Shown piece after piece: positions 23,394 through 34,869 of a stretch of DNA of 64,000 nucleotides (positions are counted from its first letter, which is position 1; each line of letters begins with the position of its first letter). Where the stretch lies: NCBI GenBank assembly GCA_001939145.1, contig LSRX01000050.1, positions 667,898 through 731,897 on the forward strand, in the 5' to 3' direction. The notes beneath the pieces were generated by a model. That model was not told where the DNA came from. It ran no database searches and worked only from the letters and a program-made list of their open reading frames with translations. This DNA is from Symbiodinium microadriaticum. Taxonomy: Eukaryota > Sar > Dinophyceae > Suessiales > Symbiodiniaceae. The position numbers and the translations under genes are program-made.

Positions 23394-23588
23394 GACCATC
23401 GGATGTTCAGGGTTCCTTCGGCGCCGTAGGCACTACCGCGCGTCTCGGACCTATCACAACTATTCCGGATTCCGGTCCGAGAAAACAAAGATTGCTGGCA
23501 GCGCAGTTTCCCAAACATGGCGGGCCCAGCTATTTCTTTAATATATCCTATAGGTACTTCAAGGCTCATGCTATCGGGCATCCGTCAG
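23394..23588 (+). CDS. Candidate internal exon, 64 codons
   Basis: A strong pyrimidine-rich acceptor (CTTTTTATGCTTGCAG) and the donor GTAATT frame one long open reading: FGAVGTTARLGPITTIPDSG, then RLLAAQFPKHGGPSYFFNIS. A following candidate (23653 onward; SARQERRIMWAEMDG before TAG) is protein-like but not in phase with this frame. The product is not recognised. Confidence 0.4.
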
Positions 23589-24502
23589 GTAATTAACTGT
23601 GGTAATGTTCAGCAAGACCCAAAGTACTCAGGTCCGGGGTTGCTTTACAGGCATTCCTTTTCAGCTCGACAGGAACGTAGGATAATGTGGGCTGAGATGG
23701 ACGGTGTGCATCCATTTCTGACGTAGTTTCTGTGCAGTGTTCGAGGTGCAGCAAGTTGTGTTCGAACCCCGTCCCTAGGTTAAACGCCATAAAGCACGAT
23801 AACACCCTGCGAAAACCCTAAAACCGCAATGCAAACCCGAAAAAAATCGTCATGACCTCGCCGAGTCTGATAACACAATACAAAACCGTAAAGTCGAAAT
23901 TTGAACCCCACATCATGTGTGCTTTTTGGGGTTTAGCCGTAAAGTCTAACCCTTCTTAGCTTGGTACAACGAACAACCAAAGCGTTAGTCGAACAGGAAA
24001 TCGAGACATAAGCAGGGTTGAGGGAACAGGGGTTATAATTATAGGCAGGAGCTGAAACTTGTAAGCCTTGCTGCGACCCTAGCGTTCGAGCCATGCCATT
24101 ATATTCAGCTGCTAGGCCAAGATTCCACCTCGCCCTAAAGAGGGTTTCAACACCTAGGGTTTTAGGGTTAGGGGATGCTTCGGTTTTGGCATCGACAGGT
24201 TCAGGTTGACAACGAGATGCCTTTCGATAGGGCTCCACTTGCTTAAACAGTCGGTTGCTGGGTCACGTTTTTATATGGTTAGAAATTACTAGTTAAGTAG
24301 CTGATATATTTATTCGTATAACTATATGACTATATGAATATGTAAGAAAATATCTGAAACAACTTATTATGTACCTAAGATCTACTATCATATACCTGTG
24401 ACGTACCATAAGATGCCTCAGGTACACTTCGATATACCGACAGTATACCATATCTGGGCCCAAGAGTTCTGTTTTTACGAAACCCTGCAGCCTTCTCTGC
24501 AG

Positions 24503-24714
24503 AGGCAGCGGGGAAGGTTCTCTCGATGCTGCCAAGCCGGAGGACGGCGACCACCGCCATGAAAGCAAGGGTGTAGGGTTTAGGGGTAGAGGGTTTAGTG
24601 TGTAGGGGTATAGGGTTTAGGGTTAAGGGGTATAGGGTCTGGGGTTTAGGGGTATAGGGTTTGGGGTTGCCAAGTTAGTTTCGAAGTGGTCCTTCGCTGG
24701 ACCTCAAGGAACCT
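24503..24714 (+). CDS. Candidate exon pair 24503-24570 and 24679-24714
   Basis: The first exon follows TTCTCTGCAG and contains GSGEGSLDAAKPEDGDHRHE before a GTGTAG donor. The second lies between AAGTTAG and a GTGAGT donor and, in the phase dictated by the first, reads SKWSFAGPQG. The Trp-containing polar style recalls gene D, so these may be further gene D exons. Confidence 0.33.
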
Positions 24715-25014
24715 GTGAGTCCTTGAAAAGGTAGGTTCTTTGGAGTTCAGGCAGGGTTTCAGGGTTTAGGGTTTGTAGGTATCCTAGAAAGCCCACACCT
24801 GCAAAAATGCACAACCTTCTGAGTGAGGGTTTGCATTCGTAAGCTGAGCATTTTCGAGACCAGGTTCCATCACCCGGCGATCTAGTATGATGTTTTCCCG
24901 GAGATTTGCCAGACTATCTGACATAGAACTGATGTAAAACTGTAGTGCTGGACCCACTGCACGAGATACCATCTCATTACATTCATGTTCATTACGAATA
25001 GTGTGTTCCGAATC

Positions 25015-25020
25015 TCTCTT

Positions 25021-25054
<34 letters not shown>

Positions 25055-25140
25055 GCTCTCTCTCTTACTCTCTCTCTCTCTCTCTCTCTCTCTCTAGACA
25101 GAGAGAGAGAGAGAGGGAGAGAGAGAGAGAGAGAGCGATA

Positions 25141-25171
<31 letters not shown>

Positions 25172-25175
25172 GCAG
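25015..25175. repeat. CT/GA inverted microsatellite
   Basis: A CT tract followed by a GA tract, forming a long perfect hairpin. The - strand frame across it is an Arg/Glu artefact. Confidence 0.9.
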
Positions 25176-26084
25176 CGCCAGCGATAGCGCCGTACAATCA
25201 ATGTGTCTGACAAGAATCCGAGAACAAGAATCTTTAGCTTAGCTTGGGGCTCCTCCGTTGCGTTTGCCATTGTTACAGTAAGCGGGCACAGTAGGCAGTA
25301 AACATACCGCAGTGATGCTGTTCAGGTGCTTGGGCTGGGCTGGGGCTGTAAACCCGTTACCCTAGACCCGCGACACTCTGACCACCCTGAAGCAGCCCTG
25401 AACTTGGCTGTACCTTGAACCTCAAGCATCTCCGCCAAACCGCGTTGCAGTAGCTTTGAATGTGCGAGGATGGACCTGCAGCATGGGATTTGACGATTCA
25501 GGGTTTGGGTCCAGCTTCCAGGATCGGTACTATGTATTAATTACATATCATAGATATACAGACATATATATATATATATATATGTATGTATATGTATATG
25601 GATAAATAAATACATCAACAAAGAGCCAAATAACTAAATACACATGCATAGATACAGATAGTAAGTATAGCGTCTGATCATCTTTAGCGCGCAACAGGGC
25701 TTGTTGAGTTGTTCTTTGTTGTGCGTGGAAACAGCAAGGCTTGTTGTTTTGTGGTTGTTCCTTTTTGTTGTGTGTGTGTGTGTGTCTTGTTTCGTCCTGG
25801 GTTTCGGGAGGGGTTGGATTGAAGACAGACATGTGCTGCCTGCTGAGGCGTAGGCGACGTGGGGCCCTACCCCGGCATCTAGGAGCCAGAAGCCAGATTG
25901 GCAATCACATTTAGTGGGTTCCAGGGCCGGGATTGAGACCCATGATAGTCTGCCTCAGCTTACAACTCAACGAACACTAGCATAACCTAAACCTCGAAGC
26001 CCCACATAAAGCTTAGTATACCCGAAACCCTAAACCTAAACCTCTAAGCCCTACATAAAGTTTAGTCTGATACTGAACCGCAAG
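25176..26084 (+). other. Spacer upstream of gene E
   Basis: Short TA/ACAT runs at 25540-25610, a GT run at 25770 and CCCTAAA-type sequence towards 26040. No exon seen. Confidence 0.4.
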
Positions 26085-27861
26085 CCTTCGATGCCCCCGA
26101 GTCAGAGGAGTCGCCTGAAGAGTTGGAAAGACGTCGCTGGGCACAGCAACTACTATTAGGGTTTAGGGTTTAGGAATTACTATATTTCTAGTGGTTTTCA
26201 GAGGCTTCAGGGTTTGAGCCTAGGGTAGAATATTTCTAGTGTTTTTCAGAGGCTTTAGGGTTTTGAGCCTAGGGTGGTATTCTGCATGCTCAAAGAGTTG
26301 TGAGCCCCTTAAATCCTATAAATCTGTACCTGCATCTAGCCATGTGGGGAGCCAAAACCCTGAACTCTCAATTCGAACCAACGTCCGTTTGACCTACGGT
26401 GCATTTTTGCTGTTTGGTTCCTCGGGAGCAAGCTGGGAAGTCTGGAGCGACCTGCACGAAGCGTACTTGCATTACCTGATAGTCCTGGAAACTTGCCCCG
26501 GTAACATTCACACCATAGAATCAAGTAAGCCCCTGATGAACAAGACCCCTTTGTTTACTTATGGGCCCAACACTCCTAGGATTCTCTTTCAGTAGCGGTA
26601 TTAAGGGATTGGGAGGTCGGGGATCTACAAACAGCGCCTGCTAAACACCTGCGTAGCGGAGCAGCTTACACCAGGGCCCGTCAAGAGTACATGTGGCGCA
26701 CCCAGACCTTCCGAAACCCTTTCAGTATGGGATATATATATATATATATATATAATTATATATATATATACACCTCAAATCATATTGGGAGTCCTACTAT
26801 AATTTCAGGTATATTCCTTAGGTAAGGGATTTTGGAAGGTCTGGGCAGCCTACGATTCCAAGCATTTCAGCTCAAACCCTTCACCAGTTCCACAACCCAA
26901 AGGATCCGAAACTTGGGTTTAAGGTTTCAATACAAGGTAGGTTAGTATGTTGGGAAGTATCTGTTTATTCGGCACTTCGAGGTGTAGGGGCGGGCTAAGA
27001 ACATTCTATGCTGAGCCGCACCGCGGCAACAGCTGGTTGTGTTCGACCATGCCAGGGGCTGATGGCGGGTGGACCGGCTTACCCTAAACCACGCGCTTAC
27101 TCGAAAAGCGCCGTAACACCTAAACTCCCAATCATACCCCTAAACTTTATAACCTATAAACTCTCACATCCACTTAGCCGTAAGCCCTAAAGCCTCCATC
27201 ACAGTCCCGGAGCGTATAAGCCTATCCTCTTAAAAGCCTCTTGGCTTTTAAACCGAAGCCCTAAAAAGGATCTCTGCTTCCATTTACACGACTGCATGGA
27301 AGGTTGCGCACCCAAATCAAAGCCTCGAAGCCCACGGCCCGAACACAGCCCTCATCAGCCGCCGTTCGAAAATGGTAAAAGCAGCACCAATAACAACACT
27401 GATAATACTGTCAATACTAACACTAAACTTTGAAATGACCATAACAGTAATAGTAACCATACAACAACAATGACACACTGTACCAGCAACTCTTTGTTTG
27501 GCAAGTGCTTCAGGGCTCATAGGAAAATACTAGTATCATGATTTTGGCAGATCCTTCGAACCTCGAAGACCTAAGCGATACCACCTGCAATTCAGAGCCC
27601 AGCACCACTCCCCCAACAAAAAATGTGGAAATTCTTCAGCATGTTGACAACCAGGATATGGATGATGTTCGCACGAATAGGTATGCTAATGTTTCAAGCG
27701 GAACGATGTAATTCCGATGGCAATCTACTGTTTGAATACCTAGGGCTCCAGTTACCTTAATTGTAGGTGACTAACTCTACAGACTATACACTTTGTACCG
27801 CAGCAACCCACCATGTAGGAAACCCGGAGCGCTATGCGGAATGGATTCGAATCCTCCCTAA
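26085..27861 (+). CDS. Gene E: best-supported multi-exon host gene, product not recognised
   Basis: Eight exons join in phase: 26085-26160, 26340-26524, 26593-26724, 26822-26916, 26958-26981, 27056-27068 (13 bases), 27551-27680 and 27783-27861 (stop TAA 27859-27861), about 210 codons. Signals are good: donors GTTTAG (26161), GTAAGC (26525), GTATGG (26725) and GTATGC (27681); acceptors TTCTCTTTCAG (26592) and TGACTAACTCTACAG (27782), the latter with a textbook branch site. The protein starts acidic (ESEESPEELERRRWAQQ), has an aromatic core (ASWEVWSDLHEAYLHYLIVL, RQEYMWRTQTFRNPF, FWKVWAAYDSKHF) and ends polar (NLEDLSDTTCNSEPSTTPPT). Introns are 41-482 bases. The two smallest exons rest on phase alone. 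Gene F follows 50 bases later on the same strand. The 5' end is open. Confidence 0.58.
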
Positions 27862-27913
27862 AGTCTAAACCCTAAACACTAAACCCTAAACCCTAATTAA
27901 ACGCTAAGGTCAG

Positions 27914-28827
27914 AAGCGCCTTGCCCGCTTCGAATCGAATGCCGTGGCCAAGCCGTCTGCGTCGACGAAACTCAGCCGATGTTTATAGGGCCTTTAGAGT
28001 TTAGGGCCTTTAGGGTTTAGGGTTTAGGCTTTGGCCCTAGACCCCAAGCCCTAAAAGGCAAAAAGGGGAACCTTGGGTGTTTGCTTTTTTCCTTCTTAGG
28101 ATGACCGATGTCCTCTGGGGTGACTATGCCCTGGTCTGGCCAATGTGCCGTCGCCAGGCTCGTCCCAGGAGCGAGAACCCGAAACCCTGAACCCTAAACC
28201 CTATAAACCCTAATCTTAACTCCTCAACCCCTAAACCCCTAAACCCTGGTGCCTGGTCGACGGAGCTCCGCTGCACATCTGAAGGGATCCCTAAATCCCT
28301 ATAAGGTCACATCAAAAGAAAAACCCCGGAGATAAAGAATCAATTTTAGGGTTTAGGGGTTTAGGTTTAGGGTTTGGGACCATAAGATCTTAATATAGAT
28401 CTGAGAATCATAGTGGTGGCATTCATCTATCTCTACAAGAGCACTATACTCCTGAGCCCCAAAAAGCCCTCAAGATACTGGAGCTGAGGACTTGCAAGAT
28501 TGAATGGCAGGGGGCCGCAGCAGGGTTTAGGGATCTTTGGGGGTTCGGGTTTAGGGTTTAAGAGCTTCTGGGCCTTCCTCGCGCCGTGATTGGGGTTTCG
28601 CGTTGAAGAGCTTTTAGGGATCTTGCGGGTGCGGGGCTTGGCGATTTTGCGTTTGAGCAGGGCTTGAAGTTCGACAAGGTTTACGGTCTGACTTAAACTG
28701 CTGGTCCCTTCTTCACAGCTTGAGCAGCTGTTGGAGAGATGTGTGGTTCACGGCTACGGCTACGGAGGCTTTTGCTGAGCATCCAGCGTTTAAAGATGCG
28801 AATTTCTTGGATGCAACGCTCTCGTAA
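27914..28827 (+). CDS. Gene F: multi-exon host gene, product not recognised
   Basis: Exons 27914-27980 (3' end uncertain; KRLARFESNAVAKPSAS), 28100-28157 (MTDVLWGDYALVWPMCRR, after the strong acceptor TTTTTTCCTTCTTAG), 28475-28524 (ILELRTCKIEWQGAAA) and 28719-28827 (stop TAA 28825-28827). The last junction is convincing: GG of a split Gly codon, donor GTTTAG at 28525, acceptor CCCTTCTTCACAG, then LSSCWRDVWFTATATEAFAE and DANFLDATLS before the stop. The link from the first to the second exon needs an earlier donor (GTCTGC). The second exon could end at a GTCTGG (28134) or GCTCGT (28158) donor, both phase 0. Confidence 0.5.
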
Positions 28828-28916
28828 TCAAGGATTACAGTACGTCGTTCAGGAACATGGGTGCGGGGGTTCACCAGGGGGCAATGGTACGCAGGTGCTA
28901 AGTTTAGCTAAAGCTA

Positions 28917-28977
28917 ATTAGGGCTCCAGTTACCTATGTAGTAACTATATGTTATGTACCCGAGTACCCGGAGCCCT
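28917..28977. repeat. Family B hairpin element, short copy
   Basis: AGGGCTCCAGTTACCTATGTAGTAAC...CCCGGAGCCCTAG; just downstream of gene F. Confidence 0.6.
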
Positions 28978-29095
28978 AGAGGGCCCTATAGGGTTTGTTT
29001 GATGAGCATATGATGTCAGGCCATAGTTAATGCAGCAAGTCGTTTAAGTTTGCACACGCATGTAATGCATGCTTGCACTGTTTGTTCCCAGAAAT

Positions 29096-29174
29096 CCCTA
29101 ACCTCCCAGGTACCCCCTATATGGGGCCCTAGGGGCTCTAGTGCCCTATATAGTAGGTACCTGGGGGGTTAGGG
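29096..29174. repeat. Family A palindromic element, copy 7 (reverse)
   Basis: CCCTAACCTCCCAGGTACC...GGTACCTGGGGGGTTAGGG with the reverse-type loop. Confidence 0.85.
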
Positions 29175-29256
29175 AACGCTCGGGCTCAGAGTTTAAAGCT
29201 TCCAGTTTCTACCCTAAGCCCTGGGCATGCCCAAAAAGACCTCCGAAACCCAGGAC

Positions 29257-29350
29257 TACCCATAGGCCCATAAGTAGTTCCTTTTTTTGATTTATATTAA
29301 GAATCCTATAAGGTAATCCCAAAAGGAGCTGCTTAGGGGCCCATGGGTAA
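29257..29350. repeat. Family C hairpin element, copy 2
   Basis: CTACCCATAGGCCC...AAGTAGTTCC pairs with GGAGCTGCTTAGGGGCCCATGGGTA. Confidence 0.75.
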
Positions 29351-29365
29351 ACTCCAAACCCAACT

Positions 29366-29614
29366 ATGAACTGTAAGGAGGAAGCCCGAAACGTTATGGC
29401 CACGCCCACTCATCTCCCCAGATGCCCCATGCCCTTGAACCCTAAATTCCTCAACCACTCAACCTCTCGGATGAAAGCACCACGTAATTGGAGTCCTTGG
29501 AAGCCTCAGTTGCTCAACACCTCAGCCCTTAAACAATTTTCGGGCATGGTGTCTCACGCTTGTGCGCACCAGAACTCCGCCGTTACTTTCGCGGGTCCCA
29601 AAAGAGATATGTAA
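29366..29614 (+). CDS. Open frame, 82 codons, uncertain
   Basis: ATG sixteen bases after a family C element. Contains NCKEEARNVMATPTHLPRC and RNWSPWKPQLLNTSALK and ends TAA. The NWSPWKP piece recalls gene D. It could be one exon or two separated by the CCCTAAA-like stretch at 29440. Confidence 0.3.
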   Translation: MNCKEEARNVMATPTHLPRCPMPLNPKFLNHSTSRMKAPRNWSPWKPQLLNTSALKQFSGMVSHACAHQNSAVTFAGPKRDM

Positions 29615-29671
29615 CATAGGTGCCTGCATGATCAAAATAGGGTTTTGGGGTTGATGCGGACCAGCGGTCAT

Positions 29672-29719
29672 GATCATATGAAGCACGGTCCGGTTCATTG
29701 CCTGCACTGTGGAAAGGGT
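29672..29719 (+). CDS. Candidate exon with CxxC/His pattern
   Basis: Between GGACCAG and the GTTTAGG donor the frame reads GHDHMKHGPVHCLHCGK. His and Cys spacing suggests a small metal-binding finger, but only one half is visible. A family G element follows. Confidence 0.3.
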
Positions 29720-29805
29720 TTAGGGGTATATTCTATTATGATTATACTAAGGAACCCAAAAAATAGTATTGGTAGCTATTTCGACCCCTATATTAAGGGC
29801 CTTCA
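29720..29805. repeat. Family G hairpin element, copy 2
   Basis: GGGTATATTCTATTATGATTATACTAAGGAACCC...; decayed, but same layout as the copies at 8466 and 45815. Confidence 0.5.
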
Positions 29806-30031
29806 GAGGGGCCCCAGAAAGGACAGAGGTAGTCATCAGCATTCTACAAGGACTTCCCTACTTAATTGGGCTTCTGTATGAAGAGAGTTATCTGGGCTCT
29901 TCCCGTCGAAGGGTTTAGCTTAGGCTCCTATTTGAGCCTTATTTCAGAGGCTATAAGGCGTCTACACCCCATGCTCCAAACCTGCATAAAACGTTGTAAG
30001 TCTTCTAAGCCTTACCTCAACCCCAAAATAA

Positions 30032-30110
30032 CCCTAACCTCCCAGGTACCTACTATATAGGGTACTAGAGCCCCTAGGGCCCTATATAGTAGGTACCTGG
30101 GCGGTTAGGG
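30032..30110. repeat. Family A palindromic element, copy 8 (forward)
   Basis: CCCTAACCTCCCAGGTACC...GGTACCTGGGCGGTTAGGG. The C in the right arm marks the forward orientation, as in copy 9. Confidence 0.85.
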
Positions 30111-30423
30111 TTAACTCCAAAATAGCCTAGCCTTTTGAGGGGCTTGTCGAAGGGCGTTGCAAGAATAAGGAGCCTTGAAAAGGCAGGCATCATAGGAGCC
30201 AGGCAAGCCCCGAAAGTGTTGCTTGGAGGCCTTACAGGATCCCAAAAAAGGACCCGCTACAAGGATCACAAATAAGATCCCTTATAGGATCCTTTACAGA
30301 AGCCCGTAAAGCAGCCTTAAACCCCTATACTATAGTACCTTTTGCGTTGAAAGGAACCCTTTAAAGGGCTCCTTAAAGCAACTAAACCGTTGTTTTTCTA
30401 GCGCAACAAACGTTTGTTCTCAG

Positions 30424-32395
30424 GTCCGCGACCTCTGAGAGGGAGAAAGGCGAGGAAGCGGGCGAAGCTGCCGGTGAGACTGGCGAGGCGGAGTTGCTTC
30501 TTGGGTTCCTCTCAAGGGTTCCTTTTTCAAGGGTACTATAGGGGTTGAAGGTTTTAAGATGTAGGTCCTTTGGAGGATCCTTTCAAAGGTTCCTCTTAAG
30601 GGTACTAGAGGGGTTCAGGATTAAATGTTTATGGCTTAGCTGCTGGTGCTGGTCGTGCTTGTTGGGGGTTCCCGCGGTGGTAGCTGTAAAGAGAATCTCA
30701 TATACCCCCAAAACCTACTCTATTGTTCAAAGCCCCTCCATCAGAAGTGATGTGTCACGTGCTGCGTATGTTTGCTGCCGCTCCGTCGCAAGCCCGGGTC
30801 CTTCTTGATGTTTGTTGCTGCTTGGGGTTTTGTTTGTTGCTGCTTAGGGTTTTCAGGCTACGGGTTTAGGGTTTAAGCTCCGTGACCACGGAGGCAAGCA
30901 GGACGGAGTCCCCTAGCAATCCTCCTCATGTTTCTCTCTTTTCGATATTGCTTAGGATGGCATTTCCGGTTGTGGCAACAGTTTTTTACGTCTCATCGTG
31001 TGCTTAACTCTATAAGCCTCCATGTTCGAGGTTTTCGGTATTGTTCTTCTCATTGTGTGTATTTTCTCTCTCTGGGGCTTGATACCAGATATGGCTCTAC
31101 AGATTATATAAGAGTGTGCAGAGCAATGAGTTCCGTCAAGAACCCCACGAGGACGCAGAGCACGCTCACTGATCGGTAAGGGGTAGGGATTGAGATTGAG
31201 TGTGTGGGAGATACAGTAAGGGTCGAAGCATCTACAAATCACAGCTCCTTCAAGTACTAACATACAAAGTACCTGATACAGTAAGGGTCGAAGCATCTAC
31301 AAGTCACAGCTCCTTCAAGTACTAACATACAAAGTACCTGACTATTGGGTCCTTTGGACCCTTACTGTTACCTCAAGGGTTGAGGGTCAAGTCTCTGGGG
31401 GCCGCGGTCGACTGAGCAATCAAGTTTTGAATTTGTGATTTTGGGGTTTGGCCTCTGGGGGGTCATATATAAACATAATAAGCGTCATCAGAATACTTCT
31501 TACTATCATTATTACTATTGTACTTATTAGTCTTGCTTAGATTAGTATGGCAGCAACAATGTTTGAGCTTTTCACGTTGAGGACGGTTTCAGTATTTGGA
31601 TTATATGGGCCACTGGTGAAGACGCATCCCGCTCTGGAAAGCCTTCCAGGTTAATGAGTGTTATTAATTTGTAGTGTTATTCAACTGTTGTTTTCGGCGA
31701 ACAGGATTCGCGAGAAGTCCGGGTGCTTAGGGCTTTTGTGGGGTTCAGGGACCTAGGATTCAAGCAGCTTCATCAAGGAGCTCTAAATACCCTAAACCCT
31801 AATCCCCCAAAGCCACGCCCCAATCCGTGAGGGGGAGGAGAAGAAGCAAGAGACCGAAGATGCGGCAAAGGCTGCAGATGAGGAGCCTGCTAGAAGTGCT
31901 TCTCAAGAGGTTCTGGCGTTGAGGGTAGGTTTAGGAGGTCGTCTTGTTCTACAGTTGTCCGGGCTGCAAACTGAGATGATGTCCAGCTCGTCCAGGCGCT
32001 GTAGGGTGAGGGGTTTTGGGAAGATAGGAGTTGAACCCTAGGTTGGGTAGGGATATTCTGGGATTTGCCCTAAACCCTAAACCTTAAAGATTAGAGATCT
32101 CCTGGACAATGCTAGCCAGGATCCTTCTCCATGCTGTAGACAGCATTACCGAAACCCTCAACCCCAAACCCTCCCAGGCGAAGCCTACAAGAAAGCACGT
32201 AACGTCAGAATCTTCTGCATTCCTCATAGCAATCTCATACGGGGCCCTTGTTTCAGAGTCCTTGAATCCGACAGGCCTGTTTGCCTGTATAGACTGCATC
32301 AGAACCCCGACAACTTTTTCACAGACATTGTAACTGTACAAGAGACGGAGACACCCCAGACAGGGGCAGCTTCCATCGATGAAGGTATCTTCTAA
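30424..32395 (+). CDS. Gene G: multi-exon host gene with Glu/Ala-rich part
   Basis: Exons 30424-30473 (SATSEREKGEEAGEAA; donor GTGAGA), 30640-30676 (weak), 31089-31175 (YGSTDYIRVCRAMSSVK; donor GTAAGG), 31593-31649 (IWIIWATGEDASRSGKPS), 31813-31924 (EGEEKKQETEDAAKAADEEP; donor GTAGGT) and 32120-32395 ending at TAA 32393-32395. All phases agree. The last exon is open for 91 codons and contains KARNVRIFCIPHSNLIRGP and NPDNFFTDIVTVQETETP. It may instead start at 32178, after CCCTCCCAG. The acidic middle looks disordered and the C-terminus folded. I recognise no family. Confidence 0.45.
31210..31340 (+). repeat. 65-bp tandem duplication
   Basis: The unit beginning GATACAGTAAGGGTCGAAGC occurs twice with one difference. 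A partial inverted piece (GGACCCTTACTGT) follows at about 31358. Located in a gene G intron. Confidence 0.85.
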
Positions 32396-34370
32396 GCCCT
32401 ATATATAGCGACTGGTCTACAGAGCCCGCTTGAGAGATCAAGCGCCCAAAGGGTCAAAGTAACAGTAGAGGGTGCGTATGTGCTATAAATAAATGAAAAA
32501 ATATGCACCTATAACAGTATGTACATATTATATGTATATACATATGTATGTGTACTTGGGGCCCTCTAAGAACCCCTACTTTATTCGTTCCTGGAGCCTT
32601 TGGGAGATGAGAACTGGAAACGGTGAAGTCTCTGGCCTGGAGTCCCCTAAACCCATAAACCCTAAACATCCCTAAATCCTAACCCCTAAACCCTAAACCC
32701 TATAAACCCTAAACCCTATACCCTATAAGCCCTAAACCCTAAACCCCAAAACCCTAAACCCCAAAACCCTAAACCCCTAAACCCTAAATGGAGGAGCGAG
32801 CGAAGCAGATGCGCAGCGATGGAGTGCCCCTGGGCTGCAGACCTTAAGGTTTTTGTAGGGGGGATCTATAGGGTTCTTTTAAAGGATCTGTAGGGTTCCT
32901 GAAAGGGTTTAGGGGTTTAGGGGTTTAGGGGTTGAGGGTTTTAGGGATTCGGGTCCCTAAGGTTTATAGGGGGTTTCATTTCAGGGGGTTAAGGGTTCTA
33001 GGGATTAGGATTAGGGTATATAGAGATGAGAAGTTCAGGGGATTTCATTTTGGGGGTTGAGGGTTTTAGGGGTTCGGGTATATAGGGATGAGAAGTTTAA
33101 GGCAGCGATCAGGGGTTTAGGGCTTGGGGGTTTAGGGTTTAGGATTTAGGGTTTGGGGTTGGCCTTTCATCAAGAAATTCAGGGCCCTTCAGAGCTGTCG
33201 GGTTTGGGGTTTAGGATTCGAGGTGTAGGAGCCTTTGAGCATGCGGGACGGTGGATTGCAGGCTTGTTAGTAGCTGGTAGCAGTCAAGGGTAGGTAGTGA
33301 GAAGGCAACGGTAACATCAACACTCATACCTCTATATATAAATGTATGTATGTATGTATGTATGTTTGTTTGTTTGTTTGTTTGTTTGTTTGCTTGTTTG
33401 TTTTTTTGTCTTTTTACCAACACACACACATACAGAAACATGGTGGTCCTAATGGGCCTTCAGATTGCCCATTAATTAGTACATGTATTGTCGATGCGCT
33501 TTATCTGACGTAACAGTCGTCGTCGTACTCGTATGAAAAAACACGATAGCGTGCAATGGATCTAGCCCTGTACTAGTCAGGCAGCCAGTGGAAAGCTCTA
33601 AAGGCTCGAGTCCAGTGCCAGCATCGCAACAGCTTTATTTTGGCTTAGGGTTTAGGGCAACCACGGTAGTGTAGGCATTACACCAGGACCGGAAGGCCAC
33701 GATAAAGCCTGGAATCCGACATCGTTTGGGATAAGTCGGGGCACACCCCCAAGCCATCAAACCCTAAGCCCGGAAGCCCTTCGAAACCCTAACCCTAAGC
33801 CCGTAAGCCCTTAGAAACCCTAAACCATAAGCCCTCTAAGCATTTCACCCCTTCCTTGGAGGCACCAGCGGTCGGACAGCGAGGAGGATTAGGCTGGACA
33901 GGGGCTGTTCGTTGCATGGCCAGAATAAACAGTAGCAATATCCGAACTGTGACAATATCCAATTCAAGGGTCCCTTTTCAGATTTTCTGGAGAAGGAGTA
34001 TATAGCAAGCATCCCTCATAGAGTTCCATTTCATGCGATTGGCACGGTCTGGGGATTAGTATATCGTAATATCCCCTTGAAGCCTTCCTTTTTAAGGCCT
34101 TTGCGGGATTTAGGGGTAATTAGAAATCACATCTCCTTGTCCTTGTAGTCCATAGTGTGGTTGTACTGCAATATTCAAATAAGGTCATGTCAGTACTGCA
34201 GTGTTGATGCCTGTGTTGTTCTAGCTGGTTGTATTTATTGCGGTGAAATCATCAGCAAGTTGAAATCTATATTGTTTATTATAGTTTGTGATTATAAGAA
34301 CCATCTGCAACCATACCGAATACGTGGGATTCTGCAAAGTCTTCTGCTTCTGTGAGTTGAACACTCTTGT
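32396..34370 (+). other. Intergenic stretch rich in telomere-like arrays
   Basis: CCCTAAA arrays at 32645-32790 and TTTAGGG arrays at 32900-33170 face each other around 32790-32845, where MEERAKQMRSDGVPLGCR is open and may be a short exon. (TGTA)n and (TTTG)n runs lie at 33340-33410. No chain could be built to 34370. Confidence 0.4.
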
Positions 34371-34739
34371 GTGGGGGGGGGGGCGCCCGACGGGTGCGGC
34401 ATAGCTACAAACTTTGGCAGGAGCACGGTGGCAGATCTGGATCAGCCAAGAATCAGGTCGGACCCTCCACTCGAAAACGGCTTTGAAGTTGCAGACATGG
34501 CTGTCGAAAGCTTCAAGGAGGCCAACACAGGCTCGAAGATCCACGTGATGAGTTCTTGTTCGAGACATACAGGGAGGCTTGTGGCCATCAAGCTTGCTAC
34601 GAGAACGCCGAGGAAATCGTTGGATTTGTCTTCAAAGTCGTTTCCGACTACGAAGGGCAAGAAGTTTCAGTGTCCACACGAGCGACTCAGACATCCTGGC
34701 GAAGACTGCCTTTGTGGCCTCAAGCCTCTCAAAAGTTGA
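34371..34739 (+). CDS. Repeat-poor island with overlapping open frames
   Basis: This 370-base stretch lacks telomere motifs. The longest frame (+, 122 codons) includes DLDQPRIRSDPPLENGFEV and SLDLSSKSFPTTKGKKFQCP, but frames on both strands are open over most of it. It could be one large exon or a decayed retrocopy; the direction is not settled. Confidence 0.25.
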   Translation: MGGGAPDGCGIATNFGRSTVADLDQPRIRSDPPLENGFEVADMAVESFKEANTGSKIHVMSSCSRHTGRLVAIKLATRTPRKSLDLSSKSFPTTKGKKFQCPHERLRHPGEDCLCGLKPLKS

Positions 34740-34869
34740 ACAATCAAGGATCTCGTCTTCTTTGTCTATCGTCCTGAATCTTCGATGCAGCCAAGATTCA
34801 TGGCATGTCTCCGGCAATCGGAGACCGAAGCATCGAACAACACTGGAAGGCATCAAGCTTGCCTAAACT

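Noticed and set aside
24784-25197. 137-codon - strand frame
   Set aside because: Half of it is CT/GA repeat. The C-terminal part is protein-like (AVGPALQFYISSMSDSLANL), but a - strand gene here would be the only one and has no splice support.
29866-30060. Frames on + ending ...LTSQVPTI (also at 52473 on + and 15199 on -)
   Set aside because: The shared C-terminus is only the translation of the family A arm followed by its TAG, not a conserved protein motif.
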